A stretch of 64,000 bases of DNA from NCBI RefSeq assembly GCF_003966225.1, contig NZ_RXNU01000010.1, positions 1 to 64,000 on the forward strand, in the 5' to 3' direction. The position numbers and the translations under genes are program-made. This document shows positions 44,501 through 53,577 of the stretch, in pieces (the first letter of the stretch is position 1; every line of letters starts with the position of its first letter). Below the pieces are notes generated by a model. It was not told the DNA's origin and searched no databases. It saw only the letters and a program-made list of their open reading frames with translations. This stretch comes from Shewanella canadensis. Its GTDB lineage: Bacteria > Pseudomonadota > Gammaproteobacteria > Enterobacterales > Shewanellaceae.

Positions 44501-44728
44501 TCGGCATCGGGGTTAGTCCCGGTGACCCAAAACCACGGTGGTGAGATCCCGCTCCGTGATTTTGTCACCTGGAATATAGATCTCAAACAGATGGGAGTCG
44601 GTGGCGATACCTCATGGGGGCGCCCCGTACATGACAAGTACAGAATTAAGGCCGAGAAGATGAGTTTCGAGTTCAGGCTCGTCCCCGTAACGGCGCAGAG
44701 CCAACTACAACAGCTGGCCCGAGAGTAA
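41549..44728 (+). CDS. Exported GH2-family beta-galactosidase
   Basis: About 1059 residues from the ATG at 41549, which yields a proper signal peptide (MSKAITLASTLFLGLCSLTS, then QAAE). Earlier in-frame codons at 41504 and 41516 would not. Domains follow LacZ order: sugar-binding jelly roll (GNWETQGYGHAIY), immunoglobulin-like domains, TIM barrel with acid/base Glu in WSLGNEAGEG and nucleophile Glu in MIEYAHAMGNS, then the C-terminal beta-sandwich domain (FWRAPTDNDLGN). Unlike E. coli LacZ it is exported, so galactosides would be cleaved in the periplasm and galactose imported by the next gene product. The genomic partners support that role. Confidence 0.92.
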   Translation: MSKAITLASTLFLGLCSLTSQAAERWQDHSVFEVNKEPPHASFFAYGSILKASADNYRNSKNFMDLNGIWQFHYAPNPASVPEDFANSNYEPTNWGSIQVPGNWETQGYGHAIYLDERYPFTTSWPDAPEDHNPTGSYRREFTLPEDWQGKQVFFHVGAARSSLTLLVNGAEVGYSQGAKTPAEFNITQYLKPGKNLLSMKIIRWSDASYLESQDMLRMSGIERDVYLFATPQQRIGDIDANYRLNSSLDKVELALSLKLKNHQTAAPVSVGYQLFSPAGELEASGSQRLILKGDNSINFEAKLVSPLLWNAETPNRYQLIVSMKDDSGQLLQASSQHIGFRHIQIKAGQLLVNKRAITIRGVDRHETDPLTGHVVSRESMEQDIRLMKQSNINAVRSSHYPNDPYWLHLTDKYGMYVIDEANIESHPLAIDEKTQLGNEMSWYPAHLARIERMLERDKNHPSVIIWSLGNEAGEGKLFEQLYRWVKQRDPSRPVQYEPAGMAAYTDIVAPMYPSIERIETYAKEHTDRPLIMIEYAHAMGNSVGNLQDYWDVIEKYPNLQGGFIWDWVDQSLKFTNDKGEEYWAYGKDYHPDMPTDGNFLNNGLVDPDRNPHPHLSEVKKVYQAIGFDNFKFDGTFDDNLDDKSASIRLTNKYDFQSTSGMTLSWSLQKDGIAVASGQDPMPVIAAGEAKSVTIKLTSKLALPLDNRYEYRLLLSVSLAVPRPLLPAGHELAFAQYLLQEASPNLSVVSTATSLAEAETRWQLSHGDNHYSISKTSGWLTEIEIDGESRLEAPLMANFWRAPTDNDLGNGMPDWGGVWQDAAAQLTLESIEPFEEHGLIVTHQHLKLGFTLVSQYRVNKRGELMVKTTFNPGKASLPDLPKFGFTTRLPFDQRYLSYYGRGPEETYADRASGNPLGWYQLPIEKLFHRYSRPQETGQRTQISYAAVRNSAGTGLMAVAANQMQTSLWPFSLNDIDFRAGDAQGSASGLVPVTQNHGGEIPLRDFVTWNIDLKQMGVGGDTSWGRPVHDKYRIKAEKMSFEFRLVPVTAQSQLQQLARE

Positions 44729-44826
44729 CTCCAATCGGTATAAGTCAGGCTCAATTAAATAACTGAGATTCAGCAGTCTGCCGTCGCTGATTAATAAAAA
44801 TAAGAGTAGAAAAACAAGGAATCAAG

Positions 44827-46251
44827 ATGGAACAGATAGTTCAGCTCGCCATATTTTTTGGCCTAACGTCAACGGTGGGATTAATCACCTACCTAAAGTG
44901 TCGCAATATCAAACGTGATAGCAGCGACAGCAGAGACTACTTCCTTGCCGGCGGAGGCTTAAGCTGGGTCGTAGTTGCCGGCTCCCTGATGATGACGAAC
45001 ATCAGCGCCGAGCAGATTGTCGGGATGAACGGTGCTCAAGCGCTACTCGTCGCCTGGTGGGAGATAGCCGCCGCCGTGGGACTGATAATTCTGGCTAAAT
45101 GGCTCATCCCTATCTATTACAAGTACAACTGCACCACAACCACGGAACTGCTCGAACGTAAATATAATGACAAGGGCATTCGCGCCATGGTCTCTGTGCT
45201 CTTTATGTTGGGCTATGCCTTCATATTACTGCCAGTGGTCCTCTATACCGGTTCGCTGTTTATGAAGTCTATGTTTGGTTTACAGATACCCGTCACGCTA
45301 CTCGCGATCATCTTCGCCGTTGTCGGGGCCGTTTATGCCATCTTCGGTGGTCTTAGGGCGATCGCGATCTCCGACAGTTTAAATGGAATAGGGCTTATCT
45401 TGATGGGCATAGTGGTCTCATTTCTCGCCATGAACGCCGTTAATTGGGATCTTTCCGGCGTCCCTATCGAGCGCATCACGCTTATTGGCGATAATCAGTC
45501 TGATATTCCCTGGCATACACTATTAACCGGGATGATCTTCATTCAGATATTCTACTGGGGAACCAACATGGTAATAACCCAGAGAGCGCTGGCAGCAAAG
45601 TCGGTAAAGGAAGCACAGAAGGGCCTATATGCCGCGGTTATCATGAAGCTTATCGTTCCTATCATTGTGGTACTGCCCGGTATAGTGGCTTTCAAGCTAT
45701 ATGGCGATGTTGGCGATGTGGCTTATGGCAGATTGGTGGGTGACATTCTGCCGCCTTGGTTATCCGGTGCCTTCGCGGCCGTGATTGCCGGGGCCGTATT
45801 GAGCTCATTTAACTCTTGTTTGAACTCGGCCGCCGCACTGTATACCTGCGATATCCATCAAAACTATGTTAACCCCAATGCTGACGTCCGTAAGATAGGG
45901 ACTCGGGTGGCACTGGTTTTCACTCTGATATCGGTAGTACTTGTGCCCATTTTCGCTAAATCTGAGAGTATTATCTCCTTGCTGCAACAGCTTAACGGCC
46001 TCTATTCTATGCCGGTACTGGCCGCATTTATCTGCGCCCTGGTCTTCAAAAATGTACATGCCAATGCCATCAAGCTAGGCCTTATCTTCGGCGTGCTGAT
46101 CTATGCCATCTTTACCTTCATATGGAGTCCATTCCACTTTATTCATATGATGGCCATTACCCTTGTTGCTACGATTACGGTCACCTTGCTGTTGAGCAAG
46201 TTCGTCTTTGCACAGCGAACAGACCCACAATTAGCGGCAGTCGAAAGTTAG
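44827..46251 (+). CDS. SSS-family sodium:sugar symporter (SglT-like)
   Basis: A 474-residue membrane protein with about 13-14 hydrophobic segments. The solute:sodium symporter signature DYFLAGGGLSWVVVAGSLMM followed by TNISAEQIVGMNG is close to that of the Vibrio galactose transporter; IFYWGTNMVITQRALAAKS and AGAVLSSFNSCLNSAAALYT are also conserved. Context (beta-galactosidase before, galactokinase after) makes galactose the likely substrate. GGAATC lies before the ATG. Confidence 0.88.
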   Translation: MEQIVQLAIFFGLTSTVGLITYLKCRNIKRDSSDSRDYFLAGGGLSWVVVAGSLMMTNISAEQIVGMNGAQALLVAWWEIAAAVGLIILAKWLIPIYYKYNCTTTTELLERKYNDKGIRAMVSVLFMLGYAFILLPVVLYTGSLFMKSMFGLQIPVTLLAIIFAVVGAVYAIFGGLRAIAISDSLNGIGLILMGIVVSFLAMNAVNWDLSGVPIERITLIGDNQSDIPWHTLLTGMIFIQIFYWGTNMVITQRALAAKSVKEAQKGLYAAVIMKLIVPIIVVLPGIVAFKLYGDVGDVAYGRLVGDILPPWLSGAFAAVIAGAVLSSFNSCLNSAAALYTCDIHQNYVNPNADVRKIGTRVALVFTLISVVLVPIFAKSESIISLLQQLNGLYSMPVLAAFICALVFKNVHANAIKLGLIFGVLIYAIFTFIWSPFHFIHMMAITLVATITVTLLLSKFVFAQRTDPQLAAVES

Positions 46252-46508
46252 CCAAATGTAAAGAGAGCGTTCGATTTGTGTATCGCCCGCTCTAATTTTA
46301 TTAGATTTTATTATCAAACTCAGAAATTCAACCCTAACCCCTGATACAAACGAAAAAAAATAGATTAACTCTGTAAAAACTGAGTTACAGCCAGAGTTAA
46401 GTCGTGATATAACGAAGTATACAGTCTAAAAAATATCGCAACGAGCAAACCTGTCATAAGGAAATAAACAGGTCTCTGGCATTTATATTCATAGAGAAAA
46501 ATTAAAAC

Positions 46509-47675
46509 ATGTCGAACCCCGCACAGCGCGCGAACAAATTATTTGTGCAAACCTTTGGCACTACGGCTGATGACCTTTACCTGGCACCGGGCCGGGTAAA
46601 CTTGATTGGTGAACACACCGACTATAACGATGGCTTCGTTCTGCCAGCAGCAATCAACTTCCATACCATCGTTGCGGTAAAACGCCGTGAGGATGATATC
46701 TACCGCGCCGTTTCCGATGCCTTTCCCGGTGAGATAAAAGAGTGGGCTTTCGGCCAGGAAGGTGTCATGACACCCGAAGATGGCTGGGTCAATTATCTCA
46801 AAGGGTTCACAGCGGCAATGGCGGCATCAGGGTTACCCGCAAAGGGGTTAGATATTGCAGTCGTCGGTAACGTTCCTCTTGGCGCCGGCCTCTCATCCTC
46901 TGCGGCACTGGAACTCGCATTCGGTACAGCCGTTAATGATTGCAGCCAACTCAGGCTCTCTCCTCTTGCCGTCGCTCAAATGGCGCAACGTGGTGAGAAC
47001 CAGTATGTGGGATGTGCCTGCGGGATCATGGATCAGATGATCAGTGCCCTGGGTGAACAGGATCACGCCCTACTCATCGATTGTGAAGACTTTGACAGCG
47101 AACCCGTTCATATACCCGATAGCCTGATTCTCATCATAGTCAATTCTAATGTTCAACGTGGATTAGTCGATTCCGAGTACAACCTGCGCCGCGAACAATG
47201 CGAAGAGGTGGCAAGCCATTTTGGACTGGATTCCCTGAGACACCTTGAACTTTCTCAGCTTGAAGCCGCAAAATCTGAGCTGTCGGATGTGTGTTATCGA
47301 CGAGCCCGCCATGTGCTTACCGAAAACAGGCGAACTCAGAATGCCTGTCATGCACTGGAAGCCGGAGATATCAGCACATTAAGCGAACTCATGGCTCAAT
47401 CTCATGCCTCTATGCGAGATGACTTTGAGATCACGGTCCCTCAAATCGATACACTGGTTGAGATAATCTCTGATGTTATCGGCCCCCGTGGCGGCGTAAG
47501 AATGACTGGCGGCGGTTTTGGTGGCTGTGTGGTCGCTCTCGTTGACCATGAGCTGACTGACGCTGTGGTCGAAGCCATTGAAGCTGAGTACCCAAAACAG
47601 ACAGGACTGGAACCCACGGTTTACCTCTGCTCTGCCAGCGATGGGGCCACACGAATCGATAAAGAGGTCTATTAA
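46509..47675 (+). CDS. galK: Galactokinase
   Basis: A 388-residue GHMP kinase that phosphorylates galactose at C1. The signature PGRVNLIGEHTDYNDGFVLP (about 27-46) is diagnostic. The ATP loop is VPLGAGLSSSAALE (about 123-136), DQMISALGEQDHALLIDC holds the catalytic Asp region, and MTGGGFGGCVVALV closes the site. It lies 257 bp after the symporter with its own leader. galT and galE are not in the window, so the Leloir pathway must be completed elsewhere. Confidence 0.96.
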   Translation: MSNPAQRANKLFVQTFGTTADDLYLAPGRVNLIGEHTDYNDGFVLPAAINFHTIVAVKRREDDIYRAVSDAFPGEIKEWAFGQEGVMTPEDGWVNYLKGFTAAMAASGLPAKGLDIAVVGNVPLGAGLSSSAALELAFGTAVNDCSQLRLSPLAVAQMAQRGENQYVGCACGIMDQMISALGEQDHALLIDCEDFDSEPVHIPDSLILIIVNSNVQRGLVDSEYNLRREQCEEVASHFGLDSLRHLELSQLEAAKSELSDVCYRRARHVLTENRRTQNACHALEAGDISTLSELMAQSHASMRDDFEITVPQIDTLVEIISDVIGPRGGVRMTGGGFGGCVVALVDHELTDAVVEAIEAEYPKQTGLEPTVYLCSASDGATRIDKEVY

Positions 47676-47742
47676 CCTTCTAACACCTTATCGGCTGTTC
47701 CCTTGGACAATGGCTGAAATAGATATAACAACAAAGGAAAGG

Positions 47743-48786
47743 ATGCATTTTATGGTACGTTTTCGTCCGCTGGATCCCTGGGATGATCCCCGTGGTGGTC
47801 AAATTGAGCGTGTCAGAATAGATAATGGCATCTTAGCCCTCGAAGTATTAAGCCTGGGCGGCATCATCCGCTCTCTGTGGACACCGGACAGAGACGGCGA
47901 ACGCGGCAACATCGTCCTGGGTTGTGACTCGGCCGAAGATTATCTGGCCCAAGATGCTCATTTAGGCGCGATTGCCGGGCGTTATGCAAACAGAATTGCT
48001 AACGGGCAGATCTCATTCGATGATGAGCATTATAATTTAGATAAAAATCAATCAAATAACTGTCTACATGGCGGCCAGGAAGGCTTCAATAGAAAGCTGT
48101 GGAACATAGGTCAGCTTCCCGATGGTGTTCGCTTGAGTCTGGTCAGCCCCGATGGTGATATGGGATTCCCCGGTAACTGTAACATTCAGCTAGATTACCG
48201 TCTGGTGGCAAATAACCTCTATGTAGAGATCTTTGCAGCCACAGACAAAGCCTGCCCACTCAGCATGACTCAGCATAGCTACTTTAACCTGGAGGGGAGT
48301 CGCTCCGACAGCAACGGCAACCACCGTCTGCAAATAGATAGCCCTGAATATCTGGCAACGAACTCAACCGGGATCCCCACCAATGTCATAGCGGGGGCTG
48401 ACAGTAACTTGGATTTCAGGAAGTCTAAAACTCTGGCGAGCATTCAGGAGGCCGATGAGCTCCAAGAAACAGGAGGATTGGACCACTGTTATCTTATGAA
48501 AAATACTGATAAAGAGTTAATTCGTTTCGGTAATCTTAGTGCCCCCGAATCTGGTCGCAACATGACTCTGTATACCAATCAGCCGGGTGTACAGGTCTAT
48601 GGCGCCAACTTCCTTGAAGGTAACCCGGGCCGAAATAAGCAGACATTAAAGCGTCATCAAGCGGTCTGTATCGAACCTCAACAACTCCCCGATGCACCTA
48701 ATCAAACAGAGTTACTTGGCGATCCCTGGATAAAACCAAGTCAGGTTTATCATCATATCAGTCGTTATCAATTCGAGACATTTTAA
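47743..48786 (+). CDS. galM: Aldose 1-epimerase (mutarotase)
   Basis: About 347 residues that interconvert alpha and beta galactose. Motifs: LGAIAGRYANRIANG, the active-site His in NNCLHGGQEGFNR, LSMTQHSYFNLEG (second His) and the late Glu in CIEPQQLPDAPNQ. The ATG at 47743 (MHFMVRF) has AAGGAAAGG upstream and is preferred over a long in-frame extension into galK. An ATG nine bases later is equally possible. It directly follows galK. Confidence 0.92.
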   Translation: MHFMVRFRPLDPWDDPRGGQIERVRIDNGILALEVLSLGGIIRSLWTPDRDGERGNIVLGCDSAEDYLAQDAHLGAIAGRYANRIANGQISFDDEHYNLDKNQSNNCLHGGQEGFNRKLWNIGQLPDGVRLSLVSPDGDMGFPGNCNIQLDYRLVANNLYVEIFAATDKACPLSMTQHSYFNLEGSRSDSNGNHRLQIDSPEYLATNSTGIPTNVIAGADSNLDFRKSKTLASIQEADELQETGGLDHCYLMKNTDKELIRFGNLSAPESGRNMTLYTNQPGVQVYGANFLEGNPGRNKQTLKRHQAVCIEPQQLPDAPNQTELLGDPWIKPSQVYHHISRYQFETF

Positions 48787-48794
48787 AGAAAAAG

Positions 48795-48827
48795 AGCCCG
48801 GCACCTGAATGATAGGGCCCGGGCTTT
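48795..48827 (+). terminator. Terminator after galM
   Basis: AGCCCGG pairs with CCGGGCT, followed by TT. The loop is long (about 17 bases) and contains an extra GGGCCC palindrome, so efficiency is uncertain. Confidence 0.55.
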
Positions 48828-48845
48828 GATCTATACCGATTAGTA

Positions 48846-49292
48846 TTATTCTTCCAGCCCACCTGACCAGCCGTCGGTAAACTCACGGTCCAGGCTTTCA
48901 GACCCCTCCAGATCGACCTCACTGTTGATATCTTTATCATCATTGCCCTCATCGGGTTTGGGTCTGGGAGTCGGCTTCTTAATCAGGGGGATATGTTTAG
49001 TTGTATTTGCCTCAACCCAACCTTCATGTTTTTGCATAAATTCGGAGCGAGTAGCACTCCAGGCGCTTCCGTAAGCCTCTTCGGCAGCTTTCACGGCCTT
49101 CTTGTCCAGATCATGAAGATTGTTTTTGACGATCTCCTCAGCATACTCAATTATCGAATCTCTCTCGGCATTATAGAGATAGATGCGCCCAGCCGAAGCT
49201 TCCGGAAATTGTTTATCATGGATAACGATAGCATTACCACTAGATGCTCTTAATTCGCCATACCAGACTGCTGTCTTTACTGTGTTATACAT
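48846..49292 (-). CDS. Hypothetical protein with a proline/acidic tail
   Basis: About 148 residues from the ATG at 49292. The N-terminal 100 residues look folded and helical (AERDSIIEYAEEIVKNNLHD, AVKAAEEAYGSAW). A Pro-Lys linker (IKKPTPRPKPDEG) and a highly acidic tail (DDKDINSEVDLEGSESLD) follow. No signal, membrane or enzymatic motif. I do not recognise the family. Convergent with galM; the 238-bp gap upstream shows nothing else. Confidence 0.65.
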   Translation of the reverse strand: MYNTVKTAVWYGELRASSGNAIVIHDKQFPEASAGRIYLYNAERDSIIEYAEEIVKNNLHDLDKKAVKAAEEAYGSAWSATRSEFMQKHEGWVEANTTKHIPLIKKPTPRPKPDEGNDDKDINSEVDLEGSESLDREFTDGWSGGLEE

Positions 49293-49538
49293 ATATGCCA
49301 ATACCCTTAAATCAACACATACAGGAGAAATACTTAAGTTAGAGATGCAAGCCAGTCCCTAATCTCACTCACCTATGCCATTACAATATCGGGAAGCATC
49401 ATCTCAATGTTCCCCACCGTATCGAGCAAACCATCTCATTTTAGTCGCTGAGAATTGCTTCAATAAATGAATTTCTAAACTCATATCGAATTTAGTATAA
49501 AGAATCAGTTAATCAAGTTTTTATTTTTAATAATCATG

Positions 49539-50576
49539 TCAGGTAAGGGCCAATACAATTTTGCCTCTATGGGCTCCCGACTCCATTAACTCATGAGCAC
49601 AAACACACTCATCCAGAGGAAATTCAGCATAAATATTAGGGATTAAGTTGGAAATCAACTTATTAGAGCCACCTTTTATCGACTCCTGAAGCATTGGCCA
49701 CACATATTCCAAGAGTTCTTCAGCAATATCGGCTTTAGCCGTTACACTCTGAGGGCGCAGGGTTGAACCCGCCCAACTAATTCTCTTAGCCATGATACGG
49801 AAGATATCAACTTGCGCCTTAGCGCCGCGCTGCATGGCGACAGAAACCATTCGTCCATCCATGGCTAACACTTTAAGGTTCAGGTTGATAAAATCGCCGC
49901 CAGCAACATCAAATACGACCTCCACACCTTGGTTTTGGGTATATTCCATGACAGGCTCGACGAAATCCTCATCCTGGTAGTTGATAGCTAAGTCGGCTCC
50001 CAGATTTCGACAATAAGCACACTTCTCATCACTCCCCGAGGTCACTATCACGCGAGCACCAAATGCCTTAGCCAAGACGATGGCCGCACTGCCTATACCG
50101 CCCGAAGCCCCATTAATAAGTACGGTTTCACCAGCTTTCAAGCCTGCACGCATAAACAGGTTTCCCCAGACCGTAAAAAAGGTTTCTGGAATGGCGGCTG
50201 CCTGTTGAAATGACCAACCACAAGGCACCGGCAGACAGTGACGGGCATAGGCTACCGCATACTCGCCGTAACCACCTCCGGGCACTAAGGCGCACACCAT
50301 ATCGCCAGGCTCCCACTGCTCCACTCCCTTCGCGACGACACAGATCTCCCCTGCGACCTCTAGTCCAAGTATGGGGCTTGCCTCTTGTGGAGGCGGGTAG
50401 ATCCCGCGGCGCTGCGCGACATCCGGGCCATTGACACCGGCGGCGTGCACCTTAATCAGTACTTGGCCGGGTGCTAATATCGGCATTGGCGAGCGCGTCA
50501 TATACATGAGATCGGCCGTTCCAGGTTTATCGAAGGTCACATGGCCGTATTCGCTTGGTAATGAAAGCTTAGGCAT
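49539..50576 (-). CDS. NAD(P)H-dependent quinone oxidoreductase (MDR superfamily)
   Basis: A 345-residue medium-chain reductase of the QOR/PIG3 type. The N-terminal catalytic domain has VLIKVHAAGVNGPDVAQRRG and ILGLEVAGEI. The Rossmann part has VLINGASGGIGSAAIVLAKA with a dinucleotide GxxGxxA-like loop, and YQDEDFVEPVMEYTQNQGVE. The zinc-binding cysteines of alcohol dehydrogenases are absent, as expected for QOR. It likely reduces quinones or enones with NADPH. Single gene; the 390-bp region upstream contains no other gene. Confidence 0.9.
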   Translation of the reverse strand: MPKLSLPSEYGHVTFDKPGTADLMYMTRSPMPILAPGQVLIKVHAAGVNGPDVAQRRGIYPPPQEASPILGLEVAGEICVVAKGVEQWEPGDMVCALVPGGGYGEYAVAYARHCLPVPCGWSFQQAAAIPETFFTVWGNLFMRAGLKAGETVLINGASGGIGSAAIVLAKAFGARVIVTSGSDEKCAYCRNLGADLAINYQDEDFVEPVMEYTQNQGVEVVFDVAGGDFINLNLKVLAMDGRMVSVAMQRGAKAQVDIFRIMAKRISWAGSTLRPQSVTAKADIAEELLEYVWPMLQESIKGGSNKLISNLIPNIYAEFPLDECVCAHELMESGAHRGKIVLALT

Positions 50577-50965
50577 AAACTGGGCAGTCCCTGATGTAAA
50601 ACATTCCCAATTGATACACTTGAAATGTCTTCAAATCAATTATTTAAACAATACAAAACCTTCAGCCCCTATCTCGCCAACAGTCTTAGCTGACTAGAAA
50701 AAAGCCGATACAAGCACTCTCAACCCCATCGTCATTAATCAATATTAAATACCGAAAAACAATACCGCGTAGATTTGCGAACCAAGTTCGCACGAATTGT
50801 GAACAATGGGCGCGGGGGAGGGAGGGCGACAAACATAAGGCACTTGGTGACTACCACACCTAACGCATTAGTTTTAATACTTAAATTATAACGTGGTTAG
50901 CACTAGTCTACTTGTTAGTTACGAAAGGGGCGTGACGACTTTTGAGTTTCATATCCTGAGGGTAT
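50577..50965. other. Gene-free spacer upstream of the quinone oxidoreductase gene
   Basis: No coding frame is supported. It should hold the promoter of the minus-strand reductase. A G-rich patch near 50815-50830 (GCGGGGGAGGGAGGGCG) is the only conspicuous feature. Confidence 0.4.
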
Positions 50966-50992
50966 AAAAAAGCCCGGCAATGCCGGGCTTTA
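50966..50992 (-). terminator. Terminator after ssb
   Basis: AAGCCCGGCA / TGCCGGGCTT stem (50970-50990) with an A6 tract on the plus strand, which gives the T-run for minus-strand transcription from ssb, 36 bp past its stop. Confidence 0.88.
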
Positions 50993-51027
50993 AATAGATC
51001 TCTTACCTTAAGCGTAAACGCTCCGGG

Positions 51028-51705
51028 CTAGAACGGGATATCATCATCCCAACCGTCATCCAGATCTGGAGTGAAATTTTGCGCTGGCTGTTGAGGCTGA
51101 GGCGCTGGGCGCTGCTGAGGTGCAGCTTGCTGAGGCTTTGGCGCATAAGCTGGCTGCTGAGCAGGTGCAGCTTGCTGCTGAGGCGCTTGCTGTTGTGCTT
51201 GCTGCGGCTTAGGTGCATAACCTTGCTGTGGAGCCTGCTGAGGTGCTTGCTGCGGCTTAGGTGCATAACCTTGCTGCGGAGCCTGCTGCTGAGGTGCATT
51301 GTACTGGTTCTGCTGTTGCTGACCCTGCTGTTGGCCATAGCCACCTTGTTGTCCGCCACCTTGACCACGGCTATCCAGCATCTGCATTTCGTTAGCATTG
51401 ATCTCTGTCTTGTAGCGATCTTGGCCAGTAGACTGATCCTGCCACTTGCTGGTTTGCAATTTACCTTCGATATATACCTTAGAACCTTTCTTAAGGTACT
51501 CGCCTGCGATTTCCGCTAAACGACGATACATAACGATGTTATGCCACTCTGTACGCTCTTGTGGCTGACCTTGTTGGTCTTTCCAAGACTCACTCGTCGC
51601 CACTGTAAAGTTGGCTACGGCATTGCCATTTGGCATGTAACGAACTTCAGGGTCTTTCCCTAAGTTACCGACCAAAATTACCTTATTGACACCACGACTG
51701 GCCAT
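51028..51705 (-). CDS. ssb: Single-stranded DNA-binding protein
   Basis: A 225-residue SSB. The OB fold covers about 1-110 (MASRGVNKVILVGNLGKDPE, FTVATSESWKDQQG, EWHNIVMYRRLAEIAGEYL, KGSKVYIEGKL). A long Gln/Pro-rich linker carries repeated APQQGYAPKPQQ units, and the conserved acidic tip ends DDGWDDDIPF, which docks repair and replication proteins. The linker is longer than in E. coli SSB. GGAGA precedes the ATG. It is separated by 130 bp from yajR and lies within 2.1 kb of uvrA. Confidence 0.97.
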   Translation of the reverse strand: MASRGVNKVILVGNLGKDPEVRYMPNGNAVANFTVATSESWKDQQGQPQERTEWHNIVMYRRLAEIAGEYLKKGSKVYIEGKLQTSKWQDQSTGQDRYKTEINANEMQMLDSRGQGGGQQGGYGQQQGQQQQNQYNAPQQQAPQQGYAPKPQQAPQQAPQQGYAPKPQQAQQQAPQQQAAPAQQPAYAPKPQQAAPQQRPAPQPQQPAQNFTPDLDDGWDDDIPF

Positions 51706-51835
51706 TGAAATCTCCTGAGATATTCTTACAAATTACAAAAATTTTACGTCTGGTCCGGGCTTAATACCATCAGGATTAAGCGCATAACGGATCTCTTCCC
51801 ACGAAAAAATCGGTCTATTTTCACACCAACACGAA

Positions 51836-53203
51836 TTAACTGACAGAGCCTAACACAGCTCGAGCTTCTCTCAAATCGAAATGCTCATCAACTTTTAAAT
51901 ATGCGACTTTCTCCTCGAGCACAACGATTGCCTCGGCAACCCCTGCAAGCTGAGATAACTCGGTCGCCATCGCTTTAGCTTGATCCCGACCTTCCACTGT
52001 AGCTTCAAGGGTATAGCTCTTCAGCAATACCGGATTTTCCATACCTAAGGTCAATACTAACCAGATGGCCATTAAGAATAACGCGACCGCGAACACACCA
52101 GCGGCTCCGACTAACTGATATGCACCACCGCCTAATAAACCACCACAGAAGGCACCCAGGAACTGACTGGTAGAATAGACTCCCATCGCCGAGCCTTTAT
52201 CTCCTACGGGACAAAACTTAGCGATCAAGCTGGGCAGTGAGGCTTCTAAATAGTTAAATCCGGTAAAAAACAGGACTACCGCAACACTCAATACCATGAG
52301 GTTATTGGCAAATAGTGCCATCGCGCCCAACGCCATCATCATAAGGAGTAGAGCAACCTGGAAAGTCGCCTTAGTATTTTTCTTCTTCACACCTATGATG
52401 ATCAACGGCACCATCAGGAAGAAAGCGCCCATAAATGCCGGGAAATAAAGCATCCAATGCTTCTCTTTCACCAAGCCGGCATCGACAAGATCCAATGGCA
52501 GTGCCACAAAAACTGCGGTCAGTACTAAATGCAAAATAAAGATCCCCGCATCGAGCCTGAACAGCTGAGGATCCGTCACCATCGCCTTTAATTTAGCCGG
52601 TGTAGCGAGAGTATCGCCCTTAGGGGCCTGAGAGATTGGAGTAGGCACTAACAATTGCACAATGAGCATACCCAATACAGCTAAACCCGCCGTCATCGCA
52701 AACAGACCCGACAACCCGAGATACTGAGCGACGATAGGGCCGACTAACAAAGAGAGTGCGAAGGAGAATCCGATACACATACCGATAATTGCCATCACTT
52801 TAGTGCGCTGCTCATCACGAGTCAGATCGGCAGCCAAGGCCAGTACCGCGGCGGCAATGGCGCCCATTCCCTGAATTGCACGACCCGCGACCACACCATA
52901 GATAGTATCGGCATTGGCTGCGACCAGGCTACCGAATGCAAACAGTAGCAGGCCCGCAAGAATGATCGGCTTTCGCCCGAACTTATCAGATAAGATCCCC
53001 ATAGGGATCTGTAATACAGCCTGAGTGAGACCATATGCACCAATCGCAATACCCACCCACAAAGGTGAGAAGCCTTCTAAGTGCTGCCCGTAAAGTGCAA
53101 AGACAGGCATGATCATAAACAAGCCCATCATGCGTAAACCAAATACACTGGCTAGAGAAAACGCGACTTTTTTCTCGGTCTTTGAGAGTCCGTTATTGGA
53201 CAT
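51836..53203 (-). CDS. yajR: MFS transporter, YajR-like, with C-terminal YAM domain
   Basis: A 455-residue protein: 12 membrane helices (about 15-390) with the MFS signature GILSDKFGRKPII between helices 2 and 3 and RAIQGMGAIAAAVLALAADL. A small cytosolic ferredoxin-like domain follows (EATVEGRDQAKAMATELSQL, VAEAIVVLEEKVAYLKVDEH). That C-terminal domain distinguishes YajR from other drug-efflux MFS proteins. The substrate is unknown. In Shewanella it usually stands between ssb and uvrA, as here. Confidence 0.9.
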   Translation of the reverse strand: MSNNGLSKTEKKVAFSLASVFGLRMMGLFMIMPVFALYGQHLEGFSPLWVGIAIGAYGLTQAVLQIPMGILSDKFGRKPIILAGLLLFAFGSLVAANADTIYGVVAGRAIQGMGAIAAAVLALAADLTRDEQRTKVMAIIGMCIGFSFALSLLVGPIVAQYLGLSGLFAMTAGLAVLGMLIVQLLVPTPISQAPKGDTLATPAKLKAMVTDPQLFRLDAGIFILHLVLTAVFVALPLDLVDAGLVKEKHWMLYFPAFMGAFFLMVPLIIIGVKKKNTKATFQVALLLMMMALGAMALFANNLMVLSVAVVLFFTGFNYLEASLPSLIAKFCPVGDKGSAMGVYSTSQFLGAFCGGLLGGGAYQLVGAAGVFAVALFLMAIWLVLTLGMENPVLLKSYTLEATVEGRDQAKAMATELSQLAGVAEAIVVLEEKVAYLKVDEHFDLREARAVLGSVS

Positions 53204-53244
53204 ATTCCGCCCTGATCTGAATACATAAATAAGCCGCGAAGTTT

Positions 53245-53510
53245 ATACCAATTCCTATAAATATGTAACCAGTTCAGAGGCTCTCAGGCTTTTTAATTCA
53301 AGACGCATTGATGCGAAAATGGTTATTCCCTTTTGAGTCAATGCAACGCTGAAGTAGAATGCCTGCGAGTCTCCCTTAGGGCGGGTTTCAAAGCACCGCA
53401 GGCTTCGTTAGACACTTTCGATATAGAATAACTATTAGCTTCAAGTGCCTGTCTTGCCTACAGAACTTTGAACTCCCGCTGAATGGCTAGCTACTTATAG
53501 GAATTGGTAT
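53245..53510. mobile_element. 266-bp MITE-like element with ~31-bp terminal inverted repeats
   Basis: The ends read TACCAATTCCTATAA inward on both sides, and similarity continues through a CCA-TTCAG block for about 31 positions with several mismatches. No coding frame is inside. It sits in the yajR-uvrA spacer. It is probably a non-autonomous transposon or a large REP-like repeat of Shewanella. Confidence 0.8.
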
Positions 53511-53577
53511 TTATCACAAATTATTTCAATAGCCCAAAAGGAAAATAATAAAAGAGGCATTCTATAGGCAGGTAAAA

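Noticed and set aside
51079..51519. Long Leu-rich plus-strand frame opposite ssb
   Set aside because: It is the antisense shadow of the Gln/Pro repeat linker of ssb and has no initiation signal.
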